Below are positions 49,085 through 63,544 of a stretch of DNA of 64,000 nt, piece after piece. The translations under genes were made by a program, and so were the position numbers. Origin of the DNA: Antedon bifida (taxonomy: Eukaryota > Echinodermata > Crinoidea > Comatulida > Antedonidae); contig OY727103.1 of NCBI GenBank assembly GCA_963402885.1, positions 14,472,085 through 14,536,084 on the forward strand. The letters run 5' to 3'. The first letter of the stretch is position 1; every line of letters starts with the position of its first letter. Under the pieces are notes generated by a model. That model saw nothing but the letters and a program-made list of their open reading frames with translations. It did no database searches and was not told where the DNA came from.

Positions 49085-50447
49085 GTGAGTCCTTAAAAGA
49101 CGCTTATATTACATGAAAATGAAAATCATTTTCCATTCATGCTGAAGTGACATTGAAAATAACATTGCTTTACGAAATGGTGGGCTTCCAATCCCAAGGT
49201 ATGGGAGTTTCAATCCTGACCTGCAGTGCCAGCGCCTAAAAAAACGCATGTAATGAACATTTTAAATGTTGTACATGTATTGGTGATTATTCATTAGTTT
49301 CACCTCAGTGAATGTTTTGTATGTATGCATGTTTTATTTCTTATGAAGAGTTCATTGAAAGGTAAGTTTGTAAGACAATGAACTAGAGAGGGCAGTAGAT
49401 ATATGGAGGAAGATATCAAGACTTGGGAAGTAACAGTAGCAGGTATGCTAAAATGAATGGATGATGAATTTAATCATTTGTGACATTTTTTATCCTTGCA
49501 TGTACAGGTATTGGAATAACTTGTAATAGTAATTAATAGTTTTCTACTCTACTAGTATAAACAAATATTGGCGAAAATACATGCATGGAAGTATATATTT
49601 TGGACCTCCATGGTATTAACATAGACATCTGTAGGAAGAGAAAATGCTACCATTATTTCGTAATTCCTTAAATCTTTATTTTTCCCAAACTTGTTTTTTT
49701 CTCCAAAATCATTGGTTACTTCCCCAAAATCATTGGTATTAATAACATGATAATTATTAGTTACATGTAGTTTTCATTAATTTTTTAACTTACAACATTA
49801 TAGGAATTTGATTTCTACTATCAACTATATTCTGCATACCGCCCTCTATTGTGCATATTGCTTATCACGTAGTTGGCTGGATATTTCTTTGATTAAAATT
49901 AAAGGAAACAGTTTAAAGATAACAAAACATAAGTTATTAACTGTTAGTGCAATAGAGAGCTTTCACTTGCACTATTTAGAAAATACTGTAAAAAATAGAT
50001 AGTAACAGTCACACCTGACTTGCATTAAAGTTGAATGTTGTGAGAGCTTACAATATTCACAAAATCATTAAGTTTTAAACAAAATTGTATACTACTGTAT
50101 TACAGTTTTAACTGCAAATTTAATGGAAATATTAAATTAGATGTGTATGTATTTATATGCACCTTATACAGTAACATCATCTCAAAGCACAGAGGATTAT
50201 ATATCACAGCAACTTTCTTTCTCCTCCTTGTTGTACAGGTGCCACCAACCGGCACTCATTTCTTTACTACAGTGTAATCATAACAACCGGGCTGAGATGG
50301 ACCAGTACACCGGGTTAATCCCGTACCCCTTTTTTAGATAAACCAGGTTCTTTAAAGTTCAGTCAGATGTGCTGATGCTTTTAGCCTGTGCGAATTTTGT
50401 AGCTATGGTTTTCTGTGCCCTACCTTAACACTTGGCCTCTGGACTTG

Positions 50448-50491
50448 GTCACATGGCAGGTTTTACCCAGTCACATGGCGGGTTTTACCCA
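50448..50491. repeat. 22-bp tandem duplication
   Basis: GTCACATGGCAGGTTTTACCCA is followed directly by the same 22 bases with one A-to-G change. Confidence 0.9.
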
Positions 50492-52229
50492 AACACTTTG
50501 TTGTTTGCTTTTATACTTTGATACAGCTTTGTATTTATTTAATTTTCTCACTAAAAAAAATATGCAGTCACTTGTTTTTATTGTAGTAATTTCCTTTGCG
50601 TAAATCTATTACCTATAAATTGTACTTAGATCTTTAAAACTGTTCACATTTATCAATGTTTAACGCCGAGACTAATGTGAACGTAATGGAATAATAATCC
50701 ATTTTATTGCAACAATACAATTGTTGGGAATAAATGTTATTGTTCAATATAAATTCAACAGCAATAAAAATAATCATATTTCTGTTGATAGCGGCAATCC
50801 ATTAAAAATACAAGAATCAAAACATGCAACTGTTGTTGTAGCAACTGACGTAGAATGTTATGCTGTCGTATAAATCTGAAATGTTTGTAATGTTTTTTTT
50901 TCTGTAGTAAAGAAAATCTAACTGAGTCAAATATTTTACAAAATGTCAAAGTTGTTAACATCATACACAAGTTATATCCAAGGAGTAGGAAAATAATGGT
51001 TATAATTATATCTTCAATTTATGTTCAAGTACTTTTTCCTAGAATTGTCCATATCATTTTTATTGTTTTTGCCTTTTTCACATAATAATTCTTCCTCACC
51101 TTCTTCCCTGCACTTCTGCAAAAACAATGTTTTTTCTTTTCTTCCCACGCAAATCAGTATTTTACCTCCTTAAAGGTATTTCTTCTTTTTTTTGGGTGCA
51201 CCCCTGGCCTAACTCCTCCTTTGATACTAAACAACTCTGTGTGCTTTCTAGTATTCAGCTCACACATACATACCCACTGGACAGCAACGCTATAAATATT
51301 ATTTTTTTAGTCTTTTGTTCTAAAAACCCTAAAATCCTTTAATCAAATGCATAACACCAATACATAAATTGTTCACCATTTATGCATGCAGCAACATACC
51401 TTCCGAATACTTACTTAATGTAACTTTACAAAAAAAAAACATCAATTTTGAAAATGAGAAACATAAAATCCATCATATTTACATTTTATTTGCATTTTTG
51501 GATCGAAATACATAATGTTTGAAAATTTGAAGCAGTTCTTTTATGACCTCTGCCCCATTTTATGTTCGTTCTATATTCAACTTGTAATTCATAAGTCATA
51601 GTACGACCTACTGGGCATTCATTCCATTAATACTTGATTACAATCCACAGTTCAGGATACTTTTTCCCTTTAATCCGTCTAGAATATGAATAATTTCTGT
51701 TAATCTAATGAACATACCGACCAGTTGAAAAGGTATGTTACAATTGTATACATTTTCAAATTGATGAAATATTTAAACTATAGTACAGTATGTATTTTAT
51801 GTCAACTTTATTAGATATATACCTTTTTTGGAGGTACAGTATGAAGTTGGGCCTTAGGGTCATCAGTTGGGATAAAATTCAATTGCTTGTTTTTGAACAA
51901 ATTGTAGCTATTAAAAACTTGTATTGCTGTGTTCCATCTTACAAAATTCTTCTTGCTTTGCCTTTTATTTTTTATTCTCTCAATTATTTTGTTTTGAAAG
52001 AAACACTGAGGTACTTAGCTCATCAATGATAAAATCTAATATCATGTTTGATGTTGATATTTTCTACCCATGAGTATGAATGGGTACCATAGAGGTTTGA
52101 ATGTCAACCCAATGATTACATCTACAGCCCGTTGAGAGGTTTTAAAGTGATTCATAGAAATCGGTTTGCAGTTACTGGGTCAAAAGTAGTAGCATATTTT
52201 ACTCTGACTAAAATACTTTAATAGGTTGC

Positions 52230-52420
52230 TATGCATCCCAGGGTCCTGGGTTCAAATCCAATCATGATTATCACAAAAAACAAATCCACTCTCAAAGTTA
52301 TGTACAGCATCATGTGTATATGTTTGTCTTGTGAACAGGATTGACACCTTTAAGAAGGATAGTGAATGAATTCGCTTATCCTTGGCAGCATTAGACAAGA
52401 CTTGAACCCAAACTTCTAAT
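52230..52420. repeat. SINE-like remnant with B box
   Basis: CCTGGGTTCAAATCCAATC is a good pol III B box, but no convincing A box precedes it. A related inverted B box, AGGATTCAAACCTAGGATT, is at about 39951. Confidence 0.35.
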
Positions 52421-55400
52421 GGCAAGGAAACAACAAAAATGACAATTCATTCAAATATAGTATTTATATTTTACATCTTGTAGATCAATCACAAATTCTG
52501 TGAAAGGTCACGACTTGTTTGTCATTGATAAAAGTAATGATTCTTTTGACGCATAACAAGATATATAATTCATTGGTCAGGTTTTTATTGCCTCAAATTA
52601 AACTCATGTCATTAAGCTTCTTAAGGTGATTGATCACCAAGATTGCGCTCTCTTAATTTTTACAATTCTACTGTTGAATTTAAATGAGAATTTACATAAA
52701 AAATACAAGTTCAATTTATGCATTTTTTTGTTGTTTGAGAGAATTTTACCTTAAATATGGAAAAATAACGCTTAAAGATGTATTGTCTCCCTGAAAAAAA
52801 AATTGTTTACATTTTTTTAGATGAATATATGATTTTTATGTTGTATTTATTTACTTTGACCAAAAATTGAATCAGAAAAATAAAATTATTTATCTGAAAA
52901 AAAAAGAAATCGTAATTTTTTAAGCAAAGAATTGACTGCCATGCAATGGGTTTTTGGGTTAACTTAACCAATTTTGTACTGTCTTAAGTTTAAAAAAAAT
53001 TTATTTTAAACAATCTATTGCATGTAACAAATAACTTTAGAAGATTGAAAAAGCTTTAAAACACATTGTTAAAAGCATTGGTACTTAATTCTATTTGCAA
53101 ATGTAAAATATATTGTGAACTTTCTAGTGAATTGTGTATTAATTCTATCTTTCAATTTCATTTGATATAAAGGCTATTCTAAATATATCAATATAAATGA
53201 AGCAAATGGTATAGTATGTTCCTTTTAAAGCCAGACAATTGAAATTGAGCGTCTTTTCTTAACTGCATGCTACCAAATTACATTTATCTTTTAAGGCTCA
53301 ACAATGTAGTGTCGTAAAACGATTGAAATAGTTTCATCTATGATTTAAAACCCCATCTTTAAAGAAATTGAAAAAAGGTAAAAATAAAATGTAAAATTTT
53401 ATGTATTTCATCAAATGAAATCATGCATAAAATGATAAAAGCAGAAACTTGTTTTTATTGTCAATGTTTCTGAAGGGGCTGTACAATATTTGTATAGAAT
53501 CATTCTATTGATTTTTTTTCCCATTATTTCAAAATTAAATTGAATTATGAATCTTGGAACTAGACATTTCATTCATTCGTCATAATTTATTTTTATTTCT
53601 TTCAACTTAATTGTTACCCATGAATGCTTTGCCATCTCATCATGATTTATCATTCACGCTTCACTGGCTCGGTCATGTTCTTTTGAATAATTAATTCTTT
53701 CAATTAATTTACTTGTTCTATTTTAGTGATTGCCTCGATATTGCAACACTTGATATCGAGAGGCATCCACTTAGTTTAAAGTCGCCCCAGTTGTTTTAGA
53801 ATTCAATCCGTCGATACTGTAGTTATTCCATATTTACTGCAGTACAGTATAATTGAAAAGATAATTCATTCTTTGCCCTAAATAATAAACTTGATCTAAA
53901 TACTTATGATTAAATTTTGGAAATATAGGCCTAGGTCATAATTTCAGATTGTTTAACAAGTTTATATCTTATTAAAGTTTAATTAAAGTGTAATTTTTAG
54001 AATAATTTATTTAAGTTACCTTATAATACATACAAATTTAATTGTTTCAGAAAGATTTTAATCGAGTCAAAAATACACATTAATTTAAGAAATCAGGTCG
54101 TACTTAATAAACTTTAATTAATTTGTTGAAATTAATTTAGTACGGTGAATCTAAAGAAAACATTATTAAATTTGATATATCTAGGCCAGGGTTATACTGA
54201 TTAACTATTTCAATTAAATAACTTATGTTAAGTTTGCAGGAGCAGTTATAATTAGTTTCATTTACTGACCAATTTATCATTTGATTTGCATGGCGCCGTT
54301 TAACCATTCCATGTGGTATTGTTAAAAAAGATGAAGTAAAAAATATAATGTAAATAATAATAATTATAACTTATATTCTGTTTAAAACCCCTAAGCATGA
54401 ATATTCTGCAATTTACTGCCTTTAAAGTTAGGAAGTTTTCCATCATTGTCCGAAACATTTCATCCATCAATTTTCAATACACAAGTTAAAAACCTTTCCA
54501 TTAGTAATATATTTTAAAATATTTGTGAAGTTTTGACATGTTCTTTTGGATGGAATTTGGAAAATGAAATAACAATTTCTGTACAGAACAGAACTTTATT
54601 AAGAGACACCTTAAGGACACAACAAAGTGCCTCCAAATATGTGTTGGCCATAGTATTTAAACATAGATTTTTCTTCACTCATTTCACAGGAAAGTGTTCC
54701 CCTAATACTGTAGATGTGTCCCCTGAATAGGGGTGTACCAAAGGAGGGGTTCTACTGTATTTTTGATAATTTCCAAAACCCCAACAAATATATACATTTT
54801 TTTTTGTAAAGCTTCAAGCATTGCTTGAATAATTTATGGAACGTTATGTAGAAATATTCACACAGAAAAATATGGTGATGATGAGATACATTATAAATAT
54901 TCATGAATTTTATAAGAGTCACATGACAATGATAATATATTTAGGTGATTTGTACTAGGCTATTGTTTTTGTAAAAAATCTTTTTGTTCTTTTTATGAAA
55001 CTGGTTTTGGTTAGAAGCACTCCATTGAAAAATCTTGTGTTTGTATTGGAACTTAGTAAACATTAGAACTTATATCTTTTTTATGTTCTTTGCTAGTGCT
55101 TATGACTTTAAGCCAAATGATCAAAATTATGAATTTAACACGGACCCTATTTTCAACGCATGCACTTAACCACCATCAAGCACTACCATATTTATGATAG
55201 ATATACCAGGCAAAATTTGCATGTTAATGCTCACATATTTTTATCATTTTGTCTCTCAATATATTGTATATTGACCTGTAATTAACATCATTTGATGAAT
55301 TGTTGCCAGGTGCATCAGATTTTGTAGTCAACAATGATTGTGCATGAAGATCCACATCGAGGATAATTATAACTTGATGGATATCAAATGATTAAATTCA

Positions 55401-55639
55401 AATCGAAAAGTTTTTTCTGAGGAAAATTACAGTAGTATTAAAATAAAATTGAGTATAGGCATACTGCAGTTATTACTTTGCATGGTATTTAAATTATTAC
55501 AGTAGGCAAAAAAGGCTAAACAGTATACAGTAAAAGAAAGCATATCTTATTAGAAAGTTTCATAGTAGTGCAGTCGAATAATAATAATAATACATATGAA
55601 TTCGTGCCACGAATTAGTTTAACAGTTGAATAAGGATCA

Positions 55640-55795
55640 CAGAATAATGAATATTGCCACAATAGGTCCACAGTTGAACAAGGTTCAAAGCTGAACAAGG
55701 TCCAAAGCTGAATAAGTTCCATAGCTGAATAAGAGTTCCACAGCTGAATAAGGTCCATTGCTGAATATGTCCACAGCTGAATAAGTGCTAAAGAG
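55640..55795. repeat. Degenerate 17-18 bp minisatellite
   Basis: The unit is about GGTCCACAGCTGAATAA, with eight or nine variants such as GGTCCAAAGCTGAATAA and AGTTCCATAGCTGAATAA. A minus-strand frame reads through it as IQLW-containing repeats, but only as a by-product. Confidence 0.85.
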
Positions 55796-56259
55796 GCCGA
55801 AATAAGTATGATAAGTGCATATACTAACATAATCATCATATCTATAGTATTTAATAGATTCATTTATTATTTATTCATGATGTAGATTTTGTGATCATCC
55901 TACTTCTATGTCTCATTCATCTTATTGTCTCGCCTTTATAGTGTGTACTTTAGGACAAGATTGATCACGTCATTAATGGTAGTGAGAAAATCATTTAGTA
56001 AAAGTAGTGTGATAAATTGTTTTTAGTTGTCTTTATAACACATATCTTAATCAATCTATTCTTGATTTCACTTTCTTCAATAACAAAAACAAAATAGATT
56101 ACACATAACTTATGTTTTGAATCTACCAGAAATATTTATTTTTTCAGAATATTGTCTTTGCTTATTGAAAGCACCTACTACTTTAACTAACATCTCTCTC
56201 TACCTCTATTTCAGCATTCAAAAAGTTAACATCATTCTGATTTTCTTGGTCAATTTAGC

Positions 56260-56361
56260 AGATGTCTTGTGCGATCAAGACTTTATGTGACAACAAATGT
56301 GATGTGCCCATATATGGACATGATGATGTCATATCACTTCCATATTTAGGCACATCACACA
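56260..56361. mobile_element. MITE family C copy 3, truncated
   Basis: CTTTATGTGACAACAAATGT, CCCATATATGGACATGATGA and ATATTTAGGCACATCACAC match the interior of the copy at 43541. The left terminal repeat is eroded and the right one is absent. Confidence 0.8.
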
Positions 56362-58571
56362 GAACATTAGACTTCCTTTATACTGTATCCTGGTTGGATC
56401 AGTATTTTGCACATAAAGATATTAAGGATTTATATGCTGTTTTGGTAGGCCTACTCATTTAATCTTAATTAAATTAAACTTGGGTTTCTCATGTACAGGA
56501 TCCTGACACGATCAATTCCATATTTTTTTTATTCAACTCTCAACCTATTATTTATATGAATACTGTATACTATTACATATTCGTAGTTCTGAAATATCCA
56601 TAACATCTTTAGGACAAAATCTATTTGTACTAACTGAGCATTTGTAATTGAGAAGCAGTGTTTTGGGCAATGTTATTGCACATATTCTTACTAATAACTA
56701 ATTCCTTGTCTTGTTTTATGAACTAGTTACGGTTTTATGACTCATTTAGGTTGCTCTTAGCATTCGGTAATATCAATTTCAACATAACATGAATCATTTC
56801 ATACATCCTGAATCTCTAGGTTTTGGCGGTAAACACATTTTAAGATTTCGGACAGGTAAACATACAAACTGAGTTACAATTCTTCTTGGAATTAGCAAGA
56901 GTAGTTATTTATTTAGCAGAACGTATATCCTGCTACACAAATAAAAATGTGTGTACGCATTCTTTTAGAAAGAAAAACAATTTTATAGGATATTACCAAC
57001 ATAATTAAAACATATGTCAGCCCAGTCTTTTGTTGGTGAAAAAATGATAATGGTCAAATTCACACTGTGGTCTTTCTGCAATTTATCCTATCTTACAAAA
57101 ATGTTAAGAAATGTGCATATAATGTTTTACCCCAATACACAAACCCTGTTCAATATAACATTTATAGTTATTTTGAGAGTTTAAAAAAATTTATATCACC
57201 TATATTTTGATTTGTTGCTTTTGCACTTGAAATCAATAAGTGATTTCTGAAATTCTTAACCTTAAATATGATTTTATTCAAGCCTCAGGTGTTGTGAGTA
57301 CTATTTAAACCATGCTAGTTAGGATAGTTCCATCAATTTATTCTAGGCCTTTGGGTATGTATGTCTTGATTGGAAGCACAAGGTCCCTCTTTACATTTAG
57401 CATAATCTCCATTTTCTTTCGGCAAGATTTTAATAAGCATAATTTCATCCTGACAACCTTTCCCTGTATTCCCTGTCATATTTTTCATGAAAGTATACTG
57501 ATTTTGAAATGTTTTACAAACTTTATATCTTATATAAAGACTGTGTTATGAGTTCTGCATTGAATCAGATATTTCAAAAATTGTTTATAACGCTGTTCCC
57601 ATTGAAGGAGTATTAGTACTATGCTTAGAAATTTATGTTCAAACAACATTATTATATTATGAAAGTTATTTTTTGTTCAAATGGTTAATTCAAATGGTAC
57701 CTTACAGTAGATCCATTTCCATTTATTTTATCTTGTTTGAATCAAGCATGGATATGTTGATTAAAGTTTGCGGTGTGTCAAGCCTTCGTCATCACAATGT
57801 TTAAGGAGGTTTTTCCATCAATCTCTGAAGTACTTGTTTCCGTTGAGGAGTTACCAGGGTGGTAAAAGCTAGCTGTATTTATATGTCAACACGCAGCACT
57901 TTACACCTAAGCTCACTAATTGTATATCTTGGCCAGATATTTAAAATGTGTACTGTAATGTGTTGATGCCATACCACTTAAGGGGATGAAAAATGGCTGT
58001 ATCTTCCAAGGTAGACTGTAATATCTTTCAGGTGTCTTGTTTGCTTTCAAAGTTCATATGTCAGATTTTTTACAGAATTGCATTAGGTGTTGAAAAAGGG
58101 TGATTAGTGTAGAATGAAATAGATAGGATTTTACACATCACTAGGGAGGTATATCCAATCCCATGGGTACCTGTATGTACACAATTTGTACACTGAAACA
58201 TTGTTCGCTTGCATGTGTTTTTAAATTACAATGTTATGATGTGAATACCAAGATAATGCCTTGTATAAAAAAGTAATAGAATTTATAATTCACCAACATG
58301 AATATTTAATAGTACAGATCCAGATTGATAATATTTTTACATTTCTTGAAAAATTTATTTAATACCGAAATATATTTTTTTCCAGTTCTTAAGGAGTATG
58401 CTTGATTTCTCCAAAAAAGCATAATGGTCTCTTGTAGGCATACTAGGTTCCCTTAGGTATAAATTCAAGCAATTTTACATATCATTAAAATTCCTTATAT
58501 AGACTACAATACACTATACTATGAATTTTCATAAATCTACATTTTTAATGTTGTCTGAATATGTTTAAGCG

Positions 58572-58722
58572 TCTACAGATGGTGTTTCAAACAGCCATAT
58601 ATATTATACTTGTTCACGGTCCTTATAGATGGTGTATCAAACAGCCACAAATTATACATGATCAGGGCCCTTATAGATGGTCTTTCACACAGGCACATTC
58701 TGTATTATTTATGAACATCACG
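58572..58722. repeat. Tandem repeat of about 50 bp, three diverged copies
   Basis: TATAGATGGTGTATCAAACAGCCACA and its variants recur near 58573, 58625 and 58672. Each is followed by AT-rich sequence and a GGTCCTTATAG or GGGCCCTTATAG junction. Confidence 0.8.
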
Positions 58723-59684
58723 ATTCCTTGATCATATGCCTCTTCACATTAAAAATTCAGTCAATGGCTAATAAATCATAACAAGCAGACCGACTATACA
58801 TCAATATTAAAATGTCCGAATTGAAATGTATTTCCACAATCTTAACACGTTTAGAAAGCATTCGTCATCGAGTGATTACAGATGATTATACGGTCCTCAA
58901 ATATGGCCATCTTAACGGTGAAAATACAATTTTGTCCATTTCTTAAAATAACTCTTTAAAAGCTGTTTTGTAGGAAATTGAAATAGCTAAAATTAACAAA
59001 TATACTAGTTCAACCTTTCAGAGAAACAAACGCCACAGCAAAATAATTATTCAACATTTTAGATTATTTATTAAAAGAATTTTTTATGTAGAAAAGTGTT
59101 TTGATTAATTTATTTAGAATTTGGTAAGGTTCTTGATCTCACATGGTATCACATTGGCCAATATATTTACTGTATTATAGCTGGCAGTTTTGAAGTGCAT
59201 TTACATTAATGACTTTAAAGAAGGGAATCTTCTTAATGATATAGACATATTTATGTTTGTGTATCTGGTTTTGAGACTTTAAAGCTTTAAATGGTACCAC
59301 TGTGTCTTTAATAGTCCATTAAATCCTATCAAACGTAATGAATTATACAATTAATCAGACAAAAAAAGAATACAGAGTTTCACTCAAGCAATGTGTCAAA
59401 TATTTTTTTCGTAGAAACCGCTTGAATTAAATTTGGCATGATGAATCTCTAGATATAGAATAAATTTATTCTTAAATGTATATTTGAAGATTAGTAGTAG
59501 AAGTACTTATATATGATATTGATCAAGTTGACATTAAATCAAGTTGAGTTGACATCAAAACAAAATTACAATGTTGGTTTTTTCACTACCACCACTATCA
59601 CCATTATCAGGTTTTGTAATATTTCTTTCCAAATATTTCCAAATATGTGTCATTTTCCACTTTTATGCTTCCTTCTTATTCCAG

Positions 59685-59990
59685 ATCATGTCCTCTTCTT
59701 CCAGTCTTTGTCCTCTTTTTCCAGTTTTTGTCCTCTTTTTCCAGTTTTTGTCTTCCAGATCCTGTCCTCTTTTTGCATATCTTGTCCTCTTCTTCCAGTT
59801 TTTGTACTTTTCCATTTTTTTGTCATCTTCTTTCAGTTTTTGTTCTTCTTCTAGATCTTGTCCACTTCTTTCAGTTTTTGTTCTTCTTCTAGATTTGTCC
59901 TCTTCTTCCAGTTTTTGTTCTTCTTGATCTTGTCCTCTTTTTCCAGTTTTTTTGTCCTACCTTCTTATTCCAGATCTTCTTCTGTTAGTC
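59685..59990. repeat. Polypyrimidine minisatellite
   Basis: Irregular units of about 20 bp built on TTCCAGTTTTTGTCCTCTTT and TTCTTCTAGATCTTGTCC. The plus strand is almost pure pyrimidine for 300 bp. It is open in all three plus frames, which yields spurious Ser/Phe-rich ORFs. Confidence 0.9.
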
Positions 59991-60482
59991 AGGTTTTTGG
60001 CTGCTTCTTAGTTGTTTTGTTATCTACTTTCAAATTTATAAGAAGCATATTGTAGTTGTCAAGAATTACTATGAATGGTTCACATTCAAACTTCTATTAA
60101 TGCTAATTGTATGATGATCTGTTTTTGGCCTCTCCCTCATGTACATCTGGTCATCATAGCGTTCTTCTTCTTATCTTCTTCCATCAATATTTAATAGTTT
60201 CGGACTTAATATCTTCAAACTTATACTTCAATTCTAGATTACGTTGATTGGTATTTCATCTTTTGATAAATTGTCTTTCAGAAAAATGATCAGATAAGAT
60301 AGATAGCCTTTAAAGTACGTCACTCGAATTTGTCTAATTTCTTTGTATTAAGTAACTGAGCGCTTGGTCCATAATCCATTCATTGTCAATAATAATAATT
60401 ACTTTTTTCAACGTGGTAATGATTAATACATGAACGTTAGTAATTTAATTTTTTTATTAATAATAAAAAAGTACAACCAACC

Positions 60483-60776
60483 ATGGTGTTTTATAGTATT
60501 ATAATGAAAGCTTTAAACAATTTTGGCCAAGCATTTCATATTTGCAAAATAAAAAGAGAGGGATCTGAAGTCTATTGTGGCAAGGATGAGGTAGAACCAA
60601 ACTATAAATATAGAATTTCTTTCTTCTTGGTTTGTAATGAACTGTATCTGAAAGAAAGTCAGAATTGGAATAAGGGGATTGGCCACCTCCTTCTATTGGA
60701 TGAGGTATTGAAATGTAATGCAAGTTTTTTCAGAATTTTTGACAACCCTGTCTGTGACAATATTACATGGCGTTAA
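60483..60776 (+). CDS. Hypothetical 97-codon ORF inside the synapsin intron
   Basis: The frame starts at AACCATGG, a good Kozak context, and ends TAA. Its 3' two thirds (EVYCGKDEVEPNYKYRISFF to FDNPVCDNITWR) have mixed residue use unlike the Phe/Ile/Leu-rich translations of the surrounding AT-rich DNA, and six cysteines. No family is recognised. It lies in the same direction as synapsin. It could be a fragment of a mobile element, a small gene, or chance. Confidence 0.25.
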   Translation: MVFYSIIMKALNNFGQAFHICKIKREGSEVYCGKDEVEPNYKYRISFFLVCNELYLKESQNWNKGIGHLLLLDEVLKCNASFFRIFDNPVCDNITWR

Positions 60777-62004
60777 TAAATTGTATATACAATGAAGAAT
60801 GCCAGAATTGTAATATATTTTTTCCATATTATATTAGACATTTATATGATATTTTCAAATTTTTATTACTGACATTAAATTGAAATGCAATATAGCAGAG
60901 AACTTAAACAAAGATATCCATGAGTAGTCGTCGTCAACTGACTAGCAGCAACTTTAATTAATTAAAAAACAGCATAATTTCACCATGATTGTTATATTGT
61001 TTAATTATTTATGATGAAGAATTGTAATGCATCATTCGCTCTTAGAAAGAATAGGATTTCTTCAAAAGCAGAATTGAGCATGTGACTATATTTTGTCATT
61101 TGTTGTGTTGTGCCAGATTGCATCTATGTGGCATGATCAAGCATTCTGACTCTGTAGGATCTGAACCCATGAGTTGGAATTAGTAGACAAGAACCAAACT
61201 CTCATACTTTTCTTAGCTTTAATAAAAACGATAATGAATGATCATTTACATTACATTAAGTATACACTGTATGAATAATCCCGAAGTAAGTAGCCTAGTA
61301 ATCATCAATTATAGACATTAAATACCTAACAATTTATACCTATTCTCGTTATTACTATACAGTACAACAATACAATAATATATCATGCTTTTCCATTATT
61401 CCTTATGACTGTCCTCTACTTAAGAAAACTAATAAAAACTGGAAAATATATTAAACAGCTAGTCACAACAGAAATGAAAATGAACTGTCAAATATACAAG
61501 AAAAATAGTATTTTATGTCATTCATTGTTTTTGAATTTGAAAGGAAATGAACTGATATTTGTTGAGAATTTCAAAATATTATTGATAAATATTCTTTTTT
61601 TTTATATGTTATGATGAAAATGTACTTCATACAATTCATACAAAGAGAGCAATATAAGTTTAAATTGGCAATTTTAATATTTAATATTTAAATTTAACTA
61701 AATATAGCCTTGAGTTCTATTAATTTAATGTAAGTGTATTACTTTAATACTTACTGCCTAGGCTTATTTTATCATATATGTTTACATTGACTACTTAACT
61801 GCTTGTTGCACCATGTACAAGTTGTCTGTTCTCACAAGCTGTCTGCTTTCTGCTCTCTCTCTGCGACAAGTTGATGACAAAATTCTGTTTGTGAGAACAG
61901 ACTGAGACTGAGTCAAACCCATCATGTCATAGCAGGGTCATGTCAGAGTTCAACTTACCAATTTCATTGGTGCCTTCATATTCTTGAATTCTTTTTTAAT
62001 ATCG

Positions 62005-62243
62005 TTATATCATGAGTTCGAATCCAACTTCAACTCCTTTGGCAAAACACTTACATTTTCCTCTTTCCACCCATGTGTATAAATGAGTACCCGGTTAGAT
62101 CACAACTTTGCGCAGATTACAAGCTGCATTATGGGAGTATGTTTCCATACATGTTTAACCCAAAACAAATTATCGGGGTAATAATGTTAAGTGCTTAGCA
62201 TTGTGCAATAAGCGCTATATAAGAACGAATATTATTATTATTC
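62005..62243 (+). mobile_element. SINE 3' part with ATT tail
   Basis: It has a B box GAGTTCGAATCCAACTTCAA, a body with TTTGGCAAAACACTTACATT and TGTGCAATAAGCGCTATATA, and a tail CGAATATTATTATTATT. This body and (ATT)n tail are typical of tRNA-derived SINEs common in marine invertebrates. The 5' tRNA part is eroded. Confidence 0.8.
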
Positions 62244-63544
62244 ATATTGGTGCTATATTCTTAAAAATTCCTTTTTGAAAATCAGCAATTATAAACAGTA
62301 CATAAAACATATATTAAATTTTCCAGCTTTATTCACTGTTATCTGATTAGCCACAATAACATTGGTGCCATATTAAAACTAACATTAGATTATCTTATTA
62401 AAATAAAATAGTACATAGATATTATTTCATAATGTTTGTGTCTACATTCACCTTTCTAATTCTCTTTTGATTCTACATTTGTCTACAATTTCAAATTAGT
62501 TTCTATAGTTTCATAACTATTCAAATTATTCGTCGCCTATTTATTTTATAATCATTATCTTGTATATATCTGATCTACCATATTTCTTGTAATCTCCATA
62601 CATTTCTATAATTGCCTCTCACTCATCTGACGAGGCAAATAATTATTATAAAATGAATGCACTTTTTGGTGGAGACCTAGTTTATTGTAAACGGTTTCAA
62701 CCTCTTAAACATGCATAAGAATTCATGTTCTCTTTCTGTAATCTATATTGATGTTGTTTCAAGTTTTCCTTGTATCTTCATCACAATTTTATCATTTCAA
62801 ATTTATATTAGTGTTGAGCTTTATATGTTAGTAAAATATCTTCTTTTAGTCCATATAATTTCTATGACGGGGCTCTTTTTACATCTTTTTTTGTTTGCTT
62901 TTTTCAGTTTTTTAAGTCACACTTATGGCAATAACCTTATATACTTTCCTTGCCATTCCGTGTAATAAAAATGTGCACTTCTGTGAAAATATTTTTTTCC
63001 ACAAAAAAATGATTCAGTCGATCTTTTGGTATCTATACTAATCTTGTGTGCATAAATGGGGTTTTACATTTTATCTATATTCAATCTATACCTTTATTCT
63101 AACATATCGCTTCTCCATTTCAATATAAAATTCTCTTTTCTCGTGAGAGCCATATCACCCTTATTTCCATAACGGTACATATCAAATTGAATTACTGTAG
63201 ATCCATATAGTTGGATGGTTGTTACAACATATGTAAATGTAAGAGAACAAATTTGTATATATTTATGGTTCCCAAGTGATCCCTGTTTCATTTTCAATAT
63301 TGATTTATTTCACGTTAAATTAGCAAGCAGACATTGTGTTTGTAATATTCCATTTGAAAGACTCGCTAACTTTATTGGCAAAATTGGCAAAATAAACAAG
63401 AATATATAAGGAACTGGGGATTAAAAGCCTCAATTACGTTCTTAGATTGACTACCATGGCTAATGTTCAAAATGTTTTAAGCTTACAGAATGTTTATCTT
63501 CATCTTTTTTTACTTTTTTTGTTTTCAACTATGACTGTTACAAC

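Noticed and set aside
50220..50345. GC-richer segment with ACCGG words as a transposon
   Set aside because: Clear inverted ends or a second copy could not be found in the window.
55516..55863. 115-codon minus-strand ORF with IQLW repeats
   Set aside because: It is a translation of a degenerate 17-18 bp minisatellite; there is no start context or similarity.
59513..60055. Three overlapping Ser/Phe-rich ORFs of up to 118 codons
   Set aside because: They are produced by a polypyrimidine minisatellite that is open in all plus-strand frames.
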